A stretch of 64,000 bases of DNA from an uncultured Candidatus Saccharibacteria bacterium (lineage in GTDB: Bacteria; Patescibacteriota; Saccharimonadia; Saccharimonadales; Saccharimonadaceae): the NCBI GenBank assembly GCA_938033695.1, contig CALHKE010000011.1, positions 1 through 64,000 of the forward strand, written 5' to 3'. The notes beneath the pieces were generated by a model. That model saw nothing but the letters and a program-made list of their open reading frames with translations, was not told the origin of the DNA and did no database searches. How positions within the stretch are numbered: the stretch's first letter is position 1; every line of letters starts with the position of its first letter. Shown here piece after piece: positions 8,640 through 16,746 of the stretch. A program made the translations under genes and the position numbers.

Positions 8640-8708
8640 TTACCTCCTAACAAATAATTATATGTAACTTATTTAATTTTAGCATAAAAGTGATATTATC
8701 GAATTACG
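8640..8708. promoter_or_regulatory. Divergent promoter region, ABC operon and UDG gene
   Basis: On the minus strand TGCTAAAAT and, nearer, TATAAT precede the AGGAGG of the ATPase gene. On the plus strand TGATATTAT ends about 9 bases before the ATG at 8709. Confidence 0.5.
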
Positions 8709-9287
8709 ATGAATAGTTTCGATAAAATTACTGAAAAATTAAGACGTGATCCGAGAAATGTTTTATATACTGAACGCAATGTGGGGCCAATTTACCAACT
8801 GAGCAATAAGGCGGAAATATTAATCATCGGGCAAGCACCTGGCCGAAAAGTAGAAGAGAGTGGGGTGCCATTTGCGGATAAATCTGGCGAAAAGCTGCGC
8901 AAATGGATGGGGGTGAGTGAAGAAGAATTTTACTCTGAAAAAATTGCGATTCTGCCAATGGATTTTTATTACCCCGGTAAGGGCAAAACTGGTGACCTGC
9001 CACCGCGAAAATTTATCGCCGAAGAATACCATCCAGAAATCTTAAAATTAATGCCGAACATTAAGCTAACGATTTTAATTGGACAATATGCGATGAAGTA
9101 TTACCTCGGCTCCAAAGCTCAGGAAAATTTGACTGAGACGGTACGTGCATTTCAAGATTATCTGCCCAAATATTTCCCAATTGTACACCCCAGTCCACTC
9201 AATTTCCGCTGGCAAGCGAAGAATCCTTGGTTCGAAAAAGAAGTAGTGCCAATATTACAAAAGCAGATAAGAGAAATTTTAGAATAG
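8709..9287 (+). CDS. Uracil-DNA glycosylase family protein
   Basis: 192 residues. Residues 37-60 carry the first active-site motif, IIGQAPGRKVEESGVPFADKSG, where GQAPG positions the catalytic water in the UDG fold, and H160-PSPLNFR is the second motif that grips the minor groove. This pattern belongs to the single-domain UDG superfamily that excises uracil to start base-excision repair; the exact subfamily cannot be fixed by eye. No iron-sulfur cysteine set is visible, arguing against classic family 4. It converges with uvrB over a shared bidirectional terminator. Confidence 0.88.
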   Translation: MNSFDKITEKLRRDPRNVLYTERNVGPIYQLSNKAEILIIGQAPGRKVEESGVPFADKSGEKLRKWMGVSEEEFYSEKIAILPMDFYYPGKGKTGDLPPRKFIAEEYHPEILKLMPNIKLTILIGQYAMKYYLGSKAQENLTETVRAFQDYLPKYFPIVHPSPLNFRWQAKNPWFEKEVVPILQKQIREILE

Positions 9288-9295
9288 ATTAATTA

Positions 9296-9327
9296 GAAAA
9301 TAGACCTAGTATGTAGGTCTATTTTTA
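9296..9327. terminator. Bidirectional terminator between the UDG gene and uvrB
   Basis: TAGACCTA and TAGGTCTA flank a 5-base loop, with A and T runs on the outer sides, so it can stop transcription from both directions. Confidence 0.85.
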
Positions 9328-9336
9328 TGATTCATC

Positions 9337-11349
9337 CTAGGCATTTTCGGCGTCTTTGATTTTTTGGATCATATCACGAAGTTTTGCGGCCTGCTCGAAT
9401 TCGAGATTGGCGGCGGCGAGTTGCATTTGCTCAGAAAGCTCCTTCATAAGTGACGGTAATTCAGTTTTTGGCACTTTCTTAAGATCCAGCTTATCTTCCT
9501 TGGCTTTTTCCGGAATAATAGCGCGAAGACCCAACGAGATTTCTTTCTTAATAGAGGTCGGAGTAATGCCATGTTCACGATTATAAGTTTGCTGGATTTC
9601 ACGGCGACGATTAGTTTCAGAAATTGCCCGCTCCATACTTTCGGTGATATTGTCGGCGTACATAATAACATGGCCTTCGACGTGACGCGCTGCACGACCG
9701 ATGGTCTGAATAAGTGCCGACTCGGAGCGCAAGAAACCTTCCTTATCGGCATCAAGGATTGCCACAAGCGAAACTTCTGGCAAATCCAACCCCTCGCGCA
9801 GTAAATTAATACCGACTAGTACATCATAGACGCCAGAACGCAAATCACGCAGAATATCGCCACGTTCCAAAGTGTCGATATCGGAATGAATATAGGCGGT
9901 TTTAATCTTATGATCCTTCAGATGGTCGGTCAAATCTTCGGCCATACGCTTAGTCAATGTAGTGACAATGACGCGTTGATTTTTAGCAATACGAGCTTCG
10001 ATTTCATTCATCAAATCATCGATTTGACCTTCACTCGGTCGGACTTCGATTTCTGGATCAAGCAAACCAGTCGGACGAATTACTTGCTCGGCCGGCTTTG
10101 GTGATACTTCCAGCTCGTATTTTCCAGGAGTAGCGGAAACATAAACAGCACGTCTAATATGTGTTTCAAACTCATCAAAAGTAAGAGGGCGATTATCTAG
10201 CGCGCTCGGCAAACGGAAGCCATATTCTACGAGAGTGGACTTTCTGGCGTGGTCACCATTATACATACCGCGCACCTGCGGCAAGGTCATATGAGACTCG
10301 TCTACCAGTAGCAAAAAATCGTCTGGGAAGAAATCGAGCAAAGTCGCTGGTGGTTCACCAGCCTTACGGCCATCTAAATGGCGAGAATAGTTTTCAATTC
10401 CCTTCACGAAGCCAGTTTCTTTCAACATTTCGAGATCATATTTGGTGCGCTGAGAAATACGTTGCGCTTCTAGATATTTATGGTTAGCCTCGAAATATTT
10501 TAGACGTTCGTCAAATTCAGCCTGAATTAAATCAATGGCGCGGTCAAGTTGATCTTTCGGGGTAGCGTAGTGGGTATTCGGGAAGATGAAAACTTGATCA
10601 GGTTTTTCACGGACTTCGGCGGTGAGTGGATCGATAATTTTGACTTCCTCAAGCTCATCGAAAGCAAACTCAAAACGATAAGCAATTTCACCTGAAGCTG
10701 GAAAGAGGTCGATGGTATCGCCTTTAACCCGGAAATTTCCACGCTCAAAAGCGAGATCATTACGATGATATTGCATAGCGATGAGATAAATCATCAGATT
10801 AGTCTGATTAAGTTTCGCCACAGGAAGGGTATTTTTTGAAACTACCCGCCAAGTATGGCCAGTTTTTTCGAGATGCAGGGACATTTCGGTGTAATGATCG
10901 GGAGAACCAATACCGTAAATACAAGACACCGAGGCGACAATAATGGTATCTTTACGCGTAAGCAATGAAACTGTGGCTGCGTGACGCAGACGGTCAATCT
11001 CATCATTGATGGCGGAATCTTTTTCGATGTAAGTATCGGTGCTAGCGATATAGGCTTCCGGCTGGTAATAATCGAAATAAGAAACAAAATAATGTACCTC
11101 ATTCTCGGGGAAAAATTCACGAAATTCGGAATAAAGCTGAGCGGCGAGAGTTTTATTATGAGCAAGAATCAGAGTCGGCTTCTGAACATTAGCAATGAGG
11201 TTCGCCATAGTAAAAGTCTTACCAGAACCCGTAACGCCAAGTAAAGTCTGCTCACGAATCCCCATCTTGAGACCACGGGTGAGCTGAGCAATAGCCGCCG
11301 GCTGATCACCGGTGGGTTGAAATTTACTATGAAGACGAAACTCTGGCAT
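9337..11349 (-). CDS. uvrB: Excinuclease ABC subunit B
   Basis: 670 residues, full length. UvrB is the damage-verifying helicase-like subunit of nucleotide-excision repair. Walker A GVTGSGKT (38-45), the damage-clamping beta-hairpin [10 protein letters not shown] (91-100), LLVDESHMT, the motif around [15 protein letters not shown] and [10 protein letters not shown] (motif VI), and the C-terminal UVR motif ([13 protein letters not shown]) that binds UvrC are all present. uvrA and uvrC are not in the window. A TATAAT ends 8 bases before the ATG and no strong SD is present, so it is probably transcribed alone as a leaderless message. Confidence 0.98.
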   Translation of the reverse strand: MPEFRLHSKFQPTGDQPAAIAQLTRGLKMGIREQTLLGVTGSGKTFTMANLIANVQKPTLILAHNKTLAAQLYSEFREFFPENEVHYFVSYFDYYQPEAYIASTDTYIEKDSAINDEIDRLRHAATVSLLTRKDTIIVASVSCIYGIGSPDHYTEMSLHLEKTGHTWRVVSKNTLPVAKLNQTNLMIYLIAMQYHRNDLAFERGNFRVKGDTIDLFPASGEIAYRFEFAFDELEEVKIIDPLTAEVREKPDQVFIFPNTHYATPKDQLDRAIDLIQAEFDERLKYFEANHKYLEAQRISQRTKYDLEMLKETGFVKGIENYSRHLDGRKAGEPPATLLDFFPDDFLLLVDESHMTLPQVRGMYNGDHARKSTLVEYGFRLPSALDNRPLTFDEFETHIRRAVYVSATPGKYELEVSPKPAEQVIRPTGLLDPEIEVRPSEGQIDDLMNEIEARIAKNQRVIVTTLTKRMAEDLTDHLKDHKIKTAYIHSDIDTLERGDILRDLRSGVYDVLVGINLLREGLDLPEVSLVAILDADKEGFLRSESALIQTIGRAARHVEGHVIMYADNITESMERAISETNRRREIQQTYNREHGITPTSIKKEISLGLRAIIPEKAKEDKLDLKKVPKTELPSLMKELSEQMQLAAANLEFEQAAKLRDMIQKIKDAENA

Positions 11350-11357
11350 ACCTATAT

Positions 11358-11363
11358 ATTATA
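11358..11363 (-). promoter_or_regulatory. uvrB -10 box
   Basis: TATAAT preceded by TTG on the minus strand, 8 bases from the uvrB ATG. Confidence 0.6.
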
Positions 11364-11405
11364 CAATTTTTGGACTGATTACGCAAAAGGGTGTCTAAGT
11401 TAAAA

Positions 11406-11431
11406 CCTCAAGTGGAAGACTCCACTCGAGG
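11406..11431. other. Strong hairpin in the uvrB / nuclease gap
   Basis: CCTC-A-AGTGGA, loop AGAC, TCCACT-C-GAGG: about ten pairs with one A-C mismatch. It is followed by CCTATAGG and a TCAAG/CTTGA hairpin. No T-run follows, so it is not a simple terminator. The 266-base gap holds no gene that I can support. Confidence 0.45.
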
Positions 11432-11615
11432 CCTATAGGTCTCAAGGTGTTGCACTTGAAGGGTTGGATTTTTCCACAGAGAGTTGCACCCACATCTGTT
11501 AATCTCAAAACTAGTCGGGAGTGGGGTTGCCAAGAGGAGATGCTTTACACACAACTACCTGTGCCAACGTTAAAAACAAGTAGTAATAAGGGGTGAGGAG
11601 TGATATAATTAAGTA

Positions 11616-11999
11616 GTGAAGAAACGAGGTAAAATCACTCCTAACGGCGTAGTTTTGAAGACTCACGAGAACGCAACTGCGGTTTTTCTGACGGAACAGG
11701 GTTTCGATGTTGACCTCATCCCTACTAGTAACATTGAAGGAGTGCACACTCCTGATATTAAAATGGACGGGCTCAAGTGGGAGATGAAAGCACCAATTGG
11801 CGAGGGTAATCAGTTGATGGAGAACACCATCCAGAGAGCACTAAAACAATCACCAAACATTATTATAGACCTTCGACGCACAAAGAGACATCAGACAAAA
11901 TGCTTGAGAGAACTAGAAAAACAGTTCGTAAGCAAGAAGTGTCTAAAACGCCTCAAAATCATCACAAAGAGCGGAAAAACTCTTGATTTTGAGAAGTAG
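11616..11999 (+). CDS. Orphan CdiA-CT-like nuclease domain protein
   Basis: 127 residues beginning with GTG. The sequence TPDIKMDGLKWEMKAPIG contains a PD...ExK arrangement (P46-D47, E56, K58) typical of PD-(D/E)xK nucleases, followed by ENTIQRALKQSPNIIIDLRR, a pattern I associate with the C-terminal tRNase domains of contact-dependent inhibition toxins (CdiA_C). Here the domain stands alone: no signal peptide, no delivery domains and no obvious immunity gene next to it. Such single-domain relatives also occur in phages and other bacteria, where the role is unclear. Enzyme class is inferred from motifs, not shown. Confidence 0.7.
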   Translation: MKKRGKITPNGVVLKTHENATAVFLTEQGFDVDLIPTSNIEGVHTPDIKMDGLKWEMKAPIGEGNQLMENTIQRALKQSPNIIIDLRRTKRHQTKCLRELEKQFVSKKCLKRLKIITKSGKTLDFEK

Positions 12000-12011
12000 T
12001 AGGATTATAAT
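11983..12011 (+). promoter_or_regulatory. Promoter of the 12.0-kb RNA
   Basis: TTGATT, 17-base spacer, TATAAT (12006-12011). It overlaps the end of the nuclease gene and predicts a start near 12018. Confidence 0.6.
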
Positions 12012-12017
12012 CATAAG

Positions 12018-12092
12018 TAATGAGGGCAGGACCTGCAGTGTAATATGCGGGACACCGCCCTCTTTTAGGTTGGCTTTTAGCCACCTTTTTTG
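12018..12092 (+). ncRNA. Candidate structured leader or small RNA ending in a terminator
   Basis: Downstream of a good promoter lies a nested hairpin: GAGGGC (12022-12027) pairs with GCCCTC (12057-12062) and, inside, CCTGCA pairs with TGCGGG, leaving an internal loop AGGA / ACACC. A U-tract and a second terminator hairpin follow. The next gene starts at 12130. This is the layout of a transcription-attenuating leader, but an independent small RNA is equally possible. I could not match it to a known riboswitch class. Confidence 0.5.
12067..12092 (+). terminator. Intrinsic terminator after the 12.0-kb RNA
   Basis: AGGTTGGC, loop, GCCACCT with one bulged T, then six T. Confidence 0.75.
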
Positions 12093-12129
12093 ATGAAAAA
12101 CTACCACTGAACCTGGAGATTATTATAAG

Positions 12130-12291
12130 ATGGTTAAATATCTTGTAGAAAAAGGACGTTTTGCTAAACTATTGGCTCCGAATCGTCACTCCACTTCTTC
12201 TTTATATCGTCCATTCACGCCGAGGTACGTTGATTTCTTAGACAATCCCGACGTAAAGAATAAAATTGAATATAAGAAAAAGAATAAATAA
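12130..12291 (+). CDS. Small hypothetical protein (53 aa)
   Basis: ATG at 12130 with a GGAG 11 bases upstream. The product is short and basic (MVKYLVEKGRFAKLLAPNR, then RPFTPRYVDFLDNPDVKNK, ending in a Lys/Asn tail). No known domain. It lies between the structured RNA with its terminator and the promoter of an oppositely oriented small RNA. The RBS, the codon content and its position behind a possible attenuator support it; its shortness keeps confidence low. Confidence 0.4.
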   Translation: MVKYLVEKGRFAKLLAPNRHSTSSLYRPFTPRYVDFLDNPDVKNKIEYKKKNK

Positions 12292-12292
12292 C

Positions 12293-12348
12293 AAAAAAAC
12301 GGGTTCTTCTTAGGTATCTCTCCGTTCGAATTGCCCGTATCGGAATAT
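12293..12348 (-). ncRNA. Candidate ~55-nt small RNA
   Basis: A consensus promoter (see 12355-12382) would start a transcript near 12348. The RNA would run through CGATACGGGCAATTCGAACG and end at ACCCGT followed by seven T; ACGGG and CCCGT close a terminal stem. No start codon with an RBS lies in it. It stops just beyond the 3' end of the 53-aa gene on the other strand. Confidence 0.5.
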
Positions 12349-12354
12349 GCTTCT

Positions 12355-12382
12355 ATTATAGCAGTATTATGTAATATGTCAA
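12355..12382 (-). promoter_or_regulatory. Consensus sigma70-type promoter, minus strand
   Basis: TTGACA (12382-12377), 16-base spacer, TATAAT (12360-12355) with an upstream TGC extension. No protein-coding gene follows, only the candidate small RNA. Confidence 0.7.
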
Positions 12383-12436
12383 TGTCTCATAATAGTTCAC
12401 AATCTTTGCGACATAAAATGGCAATAAGTACAATAA

Positions 12437-12458
12437 AAAACCGCCATGATGGCAGCTT
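12437..12458 (-). terminator. Terminator of tRNA-Leu
   Basis: On the minus strand CTGCC-ATCAT-GGCGG followed by six T, 17 bases after the encoded CCA. Confidence 0.7.
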
Positions 12459-12474
12459 TTCTATAAACAACTTT

Positions 12475-12560
12475 TGGTGCCCGAGACTGGACTTGAACCA
12501 GCACGCCGTGAGGCATATGCTCCTAAGGCATACGTGTATACCAATTTCACCACTCGGGCA
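12475..12560 (-). tRNA. tRNA-Leu (anticodon TAG)
   Basis: The minus strand folds into a class II tRNA: acceptor stem TGCCCGA/TCGGGCA, D-loop with GTGGTGAAATTGGTA, anticodon stem-loop TGCC-TTAGGAG-CA reading CUA, a short variable arm, and the T-arm GGTTCAAGTCC. CCA is encoded (12477-12475). 86 bases including CCA. It lies 18 bases downstream of the DUF5684 gene and has its own terminator. Confidence 0.95.
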
Positions 12561-12578
12561 TGGTGATATTATATAAAA

Positions 12579-13259
12579 TTATTGGAGATTGTTCAAGTCG
12601 CTGGATTGAACCTGATTTTCTGAAGTAGAAGGGCTTTGAGATTCGATTACGGTTCCCTGGACTGGCTGAGTTTGGATTTCGACAACAGGCTGGGTTGGAG
12701 CTTCAGTGATAGGCTGGGTGTCAACTTCGGGAGTAGGCTGGTTGACAACTTCAGTAGTAGACTGAAGTGTAGTTTCCGCAGTAGTCTGTACATTATTCAG
12801 AGCGAAAGCGCCTTGGAATGGTACATTTTTGCCGCGCACGTATTGATATTCATATTTTTGGTCAGTTGCTAGCATCAGCATGATGATTGGCGAGAAGAAA
12901 ATCGTTAAATACGGAAAGGCTGGCTGTTTTTCACCAAAAGCGGCAGGTAGCTTGTAGCAGAAAATAAAGTACGGAATTAAACCGATTACTGGAATGAGAA
13001 TTGAGATGGCGAATAACTTATTTAACTCGACTGCGTCATAAAGCTTCATCAAACCCAACACCGGAATGGCGCCCTGCCACATCTTTTTCTCGCCATAGAT
13101 TTTCTTCATCAGAAGAACCTTACCGGCAATATAAAGGCCGAGAATAATTAACAATAAAAGTAAGGTAATAACATTCGAAGCCAAAACTTCACCGAAGGTC
13201 GGCATCTTGGTCATATAATTATTACTAAAGAAATAATCGTAAATTTTTTGAAGATTCAT
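12579..13259 (-). CDS. DUF5684-type membrane protein with Gln/Thr/Pro tail
   Basis: 226 residues. Three to four membrane helices: ~28-48 (VITLLLLLIILGLYIAG), ~84-102, ~113-128, with the conserved MWQGAIPVLGLMKLYDAVEL and YKLPAAFGEKQ patterns of DUF5684 membrane proteins. Residues ~155-226 are a low-complexity tail of Thr, Gln, Pro, Val and Ser, probably an extended extracytoplasmic or cytoplasmic arm. Function unknown. TGCTAAAAT ends 6 bases before the ATG, so the message is likely leaderless. Confidence 0.75.
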   Translation of the reverse strand: MNLQKIYDYFFSNNYMTKMPTFGEVLASNVITLLLLLIILGLYIAGKVLLMKKIYGEKKMWQGAIPVLGLMKLYDAVELNKLFAISILIPVIGLIPYFIFCYKLPAAFGEKQPAFPYLTIFFSPIIMLMLATDQKYEYQYVRGKNVPFQGAFALNNVQTTAETTLQSTTEVVNQPTPEVDTQPITEAPTQPVVEIQTQPVQGTVIESQSPSTSENQVQSSDLNNLQ

Positions 13260-13265
13260 AAGCTA

Positions 13266-13274
13266 ATTTTAGCA
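13266..13274 (-). promoter_or_regulatory. Promoter of the DUF5684 gene
   Basis: Extended -10 TGCTAAAAT, 6 bases before the start codon. Confidence 0.6.
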
Positions 13275-13288
13275 TAAACACGATAAAA

Positions 13289-13846
13289 TTACACTTTGAA
13301 AATCGTGATACGCGAGCCGGCATAAGCTTTGGTGGAAATAATTTCTGCATCGATTTGATGGGGGTCGAAAGTGGCTGGATGAGATAAAACCAAAAATTCT
13401 TTCGCAAGCTTTGGAAACGTAGCGAGATAATCCGCCAGTTTCGGGGTGATTTTGTCGTAAGGTGGGTCAGCGAAAACAATGTCGAAACGATTATCAAAAG
13501 TTAGCGTTTCCGCCTTTTTAGCAAAAATTCGTACCTGGTCCGAAACACCGAGATTTTCCGCGTTTTGACGAATTAACTTCGCAACCTCGCGGTGATTTTC
13601 GATAAACGAAACATGCTTGGCGCCACGAGATATAGCTTCAAAACCCAGTGCACCAGTACCGGCGAACACATCAAGCACGACTTTGCCCTCGAGATGAGAC
13701 GACAAAGAATTCATAATCGCCAGGCGTTCACGTGAGCCCATAGGGTGCGTGACGGCGAGCTTGGGAGTGAGAATTTTTTGCCCACGAAGCGTTCCGGAGG
13801 TAATTCTGAGATCCGTAACTTTACCAGATTTTGCCATAAACTTCAT
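13289..13846 (-). CDS. rsmD: 16S rRNA (guanine966-N2)-methyltransferase RsmD
   Basis: 185 residues. RsmD methylates G966 of 16S rRNA in the assembling 30S subunit using S-adenosylmethionine. Present are the N-terminal LRITSGTLRGQKI (RNA-facing strand), PMGSRERLAIMNSL, the SAM-binding VLDVFAGTGALGFEAISRGA and the catalytic FADPPYD. A second ATG, three codons in, is an alternative start. TGCTAAAAT overlaps the stop of the upstream gene and ends 6 bases before the ATG, so rsmD has its own start despite only 4 bases of spacing. Confidence 0.95.
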   Translation of the reverse strand: MKFMAKSGKVTDLRITSGTLRGQKILTPKLAVTHPMGSRERLAIMNSLSSHLEGKVVLDVFAGTGALGFEAISRGAKHVSFIENHREVAKLIRQNAENLGVSDQVRIFAKKAETLTFDNRFDIVFADPPYDKITPKLADYLATFPKLAKEFLVLSHPATFDPHQIDAEIISTKAYAGSRITIFKV

Positions 13847-13850
13847 AGTT

Positions 13851-14669
13851 TTATTTTAGCAGTTTTTTATTAAAATATGGAATCGAAGAAGCCCAGCCGA
13901 GAGTAATAGCACGGACGATTTCCGGAAGAAGCACATTCTTGGTTTGAAAAACTAACTCGGTATTCCAACCTTGATTCAAGAAATTTTCATACATTTTGAG
14001 AGCATGGACCTTGGCGAGAGATTCATGAAAAGCTTTTTCAAGGTCGATATCTATGAGTTCCGCTTTCTTAATTTTCGGCATCACCGCGCGCTCCGGCAGA
14101 GCGGTAAGGGTAATCGCGACACCATATTCGAAAGCCACGTGCTTGGTCATAAAACCATTAGCACCCCAATAGAGCCAGTTATTGCGCAGAGTTTCAAGCG
14201 AGTTTCGACCACGCATGATTCCCTTAATCGGAATACCGAAAACTTTGACAAATTCATCCTTGGTCATCAGTTGTTTTTGTGTATTTTCCAGAGGAAAATG
14301 GTGGGCGGGCGTAAGACCATCAGTAATAGCATGAGCCATCCAGCCAGCCTCGAAACTGGCGCGCACCTTATTTCCCTCTTCGAGGGCTTTTCTTAGATTA
14401 TATTGGTGATCCAAAATCAAAGTCATGAGTTTACCATTATCATGATCTGGGTCAATGAAGTGCATCGGCTCGTCGACGCCAGGGCTTTTACGCTTCAGGC
14501 CGTCCGGTCCGCCCATGCCTTCAAAATTTAAGATTTCTGAAATGTTTGGGAAAAAATAATTGTGTGGCAGATTTTTATCAATAATTTTGCGGGCAATTCG
14601 GTCGAGTTTCTGATGCGTGCCAACAATTTTCCCATTCGATTTATCACTAATTGCTAGGGTTGAATACAT
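13851..14669 (-). CDS. Zinc-dependent phospholipase C-like protein
   Basis: 272 residues. The central GWMAHAITDGLTPAHHFP has the H-x3-D-x5-H pattern typical of the zinc-dependent phospholipase C / S1-P1 nuclease fold, and additional His/Asp residues (MHFIDPDHDN, residues ~70-80) could complete a metal site. An early GTHQKLDRIA also fits the first zinc-binding part of such enzymes. No signal peptide is visible, so it is probably cytoplasmic, which is unusual for secreted phospholipases. Substrate unknown. Start has AAGGAAAAT before the ATG; 7 bases separate it from recG. Confidence 0.65.
   Translation of the reverse strand: MYSTLAISDKSNGKIVGTHQKLDRIARKIIDKNLPHNYFFPNISEILNFEGMGGPDGLKRKSPGVDEPMHFIDPDHDNGKLMTLILDHQYNLRKALEEGNKVRASFEAGWMAHAITDGLTPAHHFPLENTQKQLMTKDEFVKVFGIPIKGIMRGRNSLETLRNNWLYWGANGFMTKHVAFEYGVAITLTALPERAVMPKIKKAELIDIDLEKAFHESLAKVHALKMYENFLNQGWNTELVFQTKNVLLPEIVRAITLGWASSIPYFNKKLLK
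13853..13861 (-). promoter_or_regulatory. rsmD promoter inside the upstream gene's end
   Basis: TGCTAAAAT with 6 bases to the ATG. The -10 overlaps the stop codon of the phospholipase-like gene. Confidence 0.55.
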
Positions 14670-14676
14670 ATTTTCC

Positions 14677-16746
14677 TTAATTAAGAGTCGTCAGCTGCTG
14701 ATATTTTTTAATATCTTGGCTTAACTCTGTATATTTTAGCATAGAATCGGGCGAGCTTAAGAACTTTTCGACGTGAGTACGCGCCAATTCAATTAACTTC
14801 GTGTCGGTGAGGCTGGCAATCTTCAAATTCAATTCACCATGTTGCATTGCCCCGTAAATTTCACCAGGACCACGAAGTTTGAGATCGACCTCTGCGAGAT
14901 AAAAACCGTCGGTTGATTTTTCCATTTCGAGTAGGCGACGACTCGGCGGATTTTCACCAGTGGTAACCAAAAAACATTGACTTGGTTTGTCGCCACGACC
15001 GACACGACCGCGCAACTGATGAAGCTGAGCTAGACCATAGCGATCGGCATTGAGAATCACGATTTGTGTGGCATTTGGCACGTCCACACCGACTTCCACC
15101 ACGGTAGTAGAGACCAAAATTTGGGTTTTCTTATCCTTAAAATCCTGCATTACCTGGTCTTTTTCGGCGGGCTTTAATTTACCATGTAGGATACCGATTT
15201 GATACTTGCTAAATTGTTTCTGCATGAGCTTCGCAGTTTCGATAACTGTGCGCGATTTATCTTCCTCGGAAATAGCCTCATCGATCAGGCGACAAATTAC
15301 ATAAACTTGTTCATCAGCGGCAAGATGCTCAGCTAGTTCTGGATAAATTACGTCCTTGAGATTTAATTCATTGTAGATACGGGTTTTGATCGGCGTACGC
15401 CCCTTCGGCATTTGATTGATAATCGAAATATCGAGATCGCCAAAAATCGTAAGTTGCAGAGAACGCGGAATCGGCGTAGCGGTCATAGCCAGAAAATGTG
15501 GTGAAATTTGCTGAAAATCCGGATTTTGATTTTGAAAAGATTTTTCCAAAAGATGTTGACGTTGCAAAACACCAAAACGGTGCTGTTCGTCAATGATACA
15601 AAGACCGAGACTGGAAAAAGTAGTGTCGTCGGTGAGAATAGCATGGGTGCCAAACACTAGATTAATTTCACCAGACCTAATCGCGGCTTTTACACCGTTT
15701 TTATCCTTGGTGGCACTAATTAGCAGGGTAGTTTTAACACCGAGTGGCTGCAAGATTTTAGATAAACTCTCGTAGTGCTGAGTCGCAAGAATAGCCGTCG
15801 GCGCCAGAATGGCTACCTGTGCGCCGTTTTTTATAGCTTGATAGGCAGCAATGGCCGAAACGATGGTTTTACCTGAACCGACATCACCCTGCAGCAAGCG
15901 ATTCATCGGATGTACTTTTTCGAGATCCTGGAGAATCTGCCAAGTTACGCGTTTTTGCGCGTCAGTCAATTCAAAAGGCAGAGTTTTAAGAAGTTTCTTG
16001 ACATCGGTGAGATTAAATTTGAGTGATTTAGCATTTAATTTGGAAACTTCGTTTTGATTGAGCTTGGAAGCCAGAATCAATTCGAATAATTCCTCGTAAC
16101 CGAGGTAGGTGCGGGCCTTTTCGACCTCCTGTTCAGATTCCGGAAAATGCACATTAAAGAGGGCCTGATTACGCTTGAGTTTGGCGAGAGTTTTCGGAAT
16201 AGCATCAGCCGGTAAAAGTTCGGGAATTTGATAAAAAAATGGGCGCAGTTTAGTAAAAATTCGACGATACCAGGCGGAATTATAGCGACCACTACCAGAG
16301 TAAATTGGTTGAAAACCACCATCCTGCTTAGACTCTTCGACTTCCGAAGCTAAAACTGCAGTGGGCGCTGTGAGTTGATAGCGATTATACTTAAAATCAT
16401 ACTCACCGGTAAAATAATATTCGGTGTCTTCTTTAAAATTTTTAATACGATAGGCTTGATTGTACCAAACCACGCGAAGCGCCCCAGTTTCATCAAAAAT
16501 CTCACCCTGAGTAATCGTAAAATTACGGCGGCGAGTGTGAATATTGCGTAAGCCACGAATTTTTCCTCTTATTACCACCTTGCCGGGGCGAATTTCGGAG
16601 ATTTTCGTGTAGGCTGCATAGTCTTCATATTTGCGCGGAAAATAATACAGTAAATCCTTAAAAGTTTGAAAGCCACGAGTGGCGAGGGCTTCGGCAGTTT
16701 TGGGACCGATACCTTTTATCTCACCAAGACTCGAGTTTAGTTGCAT
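14677..16746 (-). CDS. recG: ATP-dependent DNA helicase RecG
   Basis: 689 residues, full length. RecG remodels stalled replication forks and branched DNA. N-terminal wedge/OB domain (~1-150, KVVIRGKIRGLRN), helicase motifs I (LLQGDVGSGKT), Ia (APTAILATQHYE), II (IIDEQHRFGV), III (AMTATPIPRSL) and VI (QLRGRVGRGDKPSQC), and the C-terminal LRGPGEIYGAMQHG typical of the TRG/RecG end. Its ATG overlaps the trmD stop (TAATG), so it is co-translated with trmD. Confidence 0.98.
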   Translation of the reverse strand: MQLNSSLGEIKGIGPKTAEALATRGFQTFKDLLYYFPRKYEDYAAYTKISEIRPGKVVIRGKIRGLRNIHTRRRNFTITQGEIFDETGALRVVWYNQAYRIKNFKEDTEYYFTGEYDFKYNRYQLTAPTAVLASEVEESKQDGGFQPIYSGSGRYNSAWYRRIFTKLRPFFYQIPELLPADAIPKTLAKLKRNQALFNVHFPESEQEVEKARTYLGYEELFELILASKLNQNEVSKLNAKSLKFNLTDVKKLLKTLPFELTDAQKRVTWQILQDLEKVHPMNRLLQGDVGSGKTIVSAIAAYQAIKNGAQVAILAPTAILATQHYESLSKILQPLGVKTTLLISATKDKNGVKAAIRSGEINLVFGTHAILTDDTTFSSLGLCIIDEQHRFGVLQRQHLLEKSFQNQNPDFQQISPHFLAMTATPIPRSLQLTIFGDLDISIINQMPKGRTPIKTRIYNELNLKDVIYPELAEHLAADEQVYVICRLIDEAISEEDKSRTVIETAKLMQKQFSKYQIGILHGKLKPAEKDQVMQDFKDKKTQILVSTTVVEVGVDVPNATQIVILNADRYGLAQLHQLRGRVGRGDKPSQCFLVTTGENPPSRRLLEMEKSTDGFYLAEVDLKLRGPGEIYGAMQHGELNLKIASLTDTKLIELARTHVEKFLSSPDSMLKYTELSQDIKKYQQLTTLN

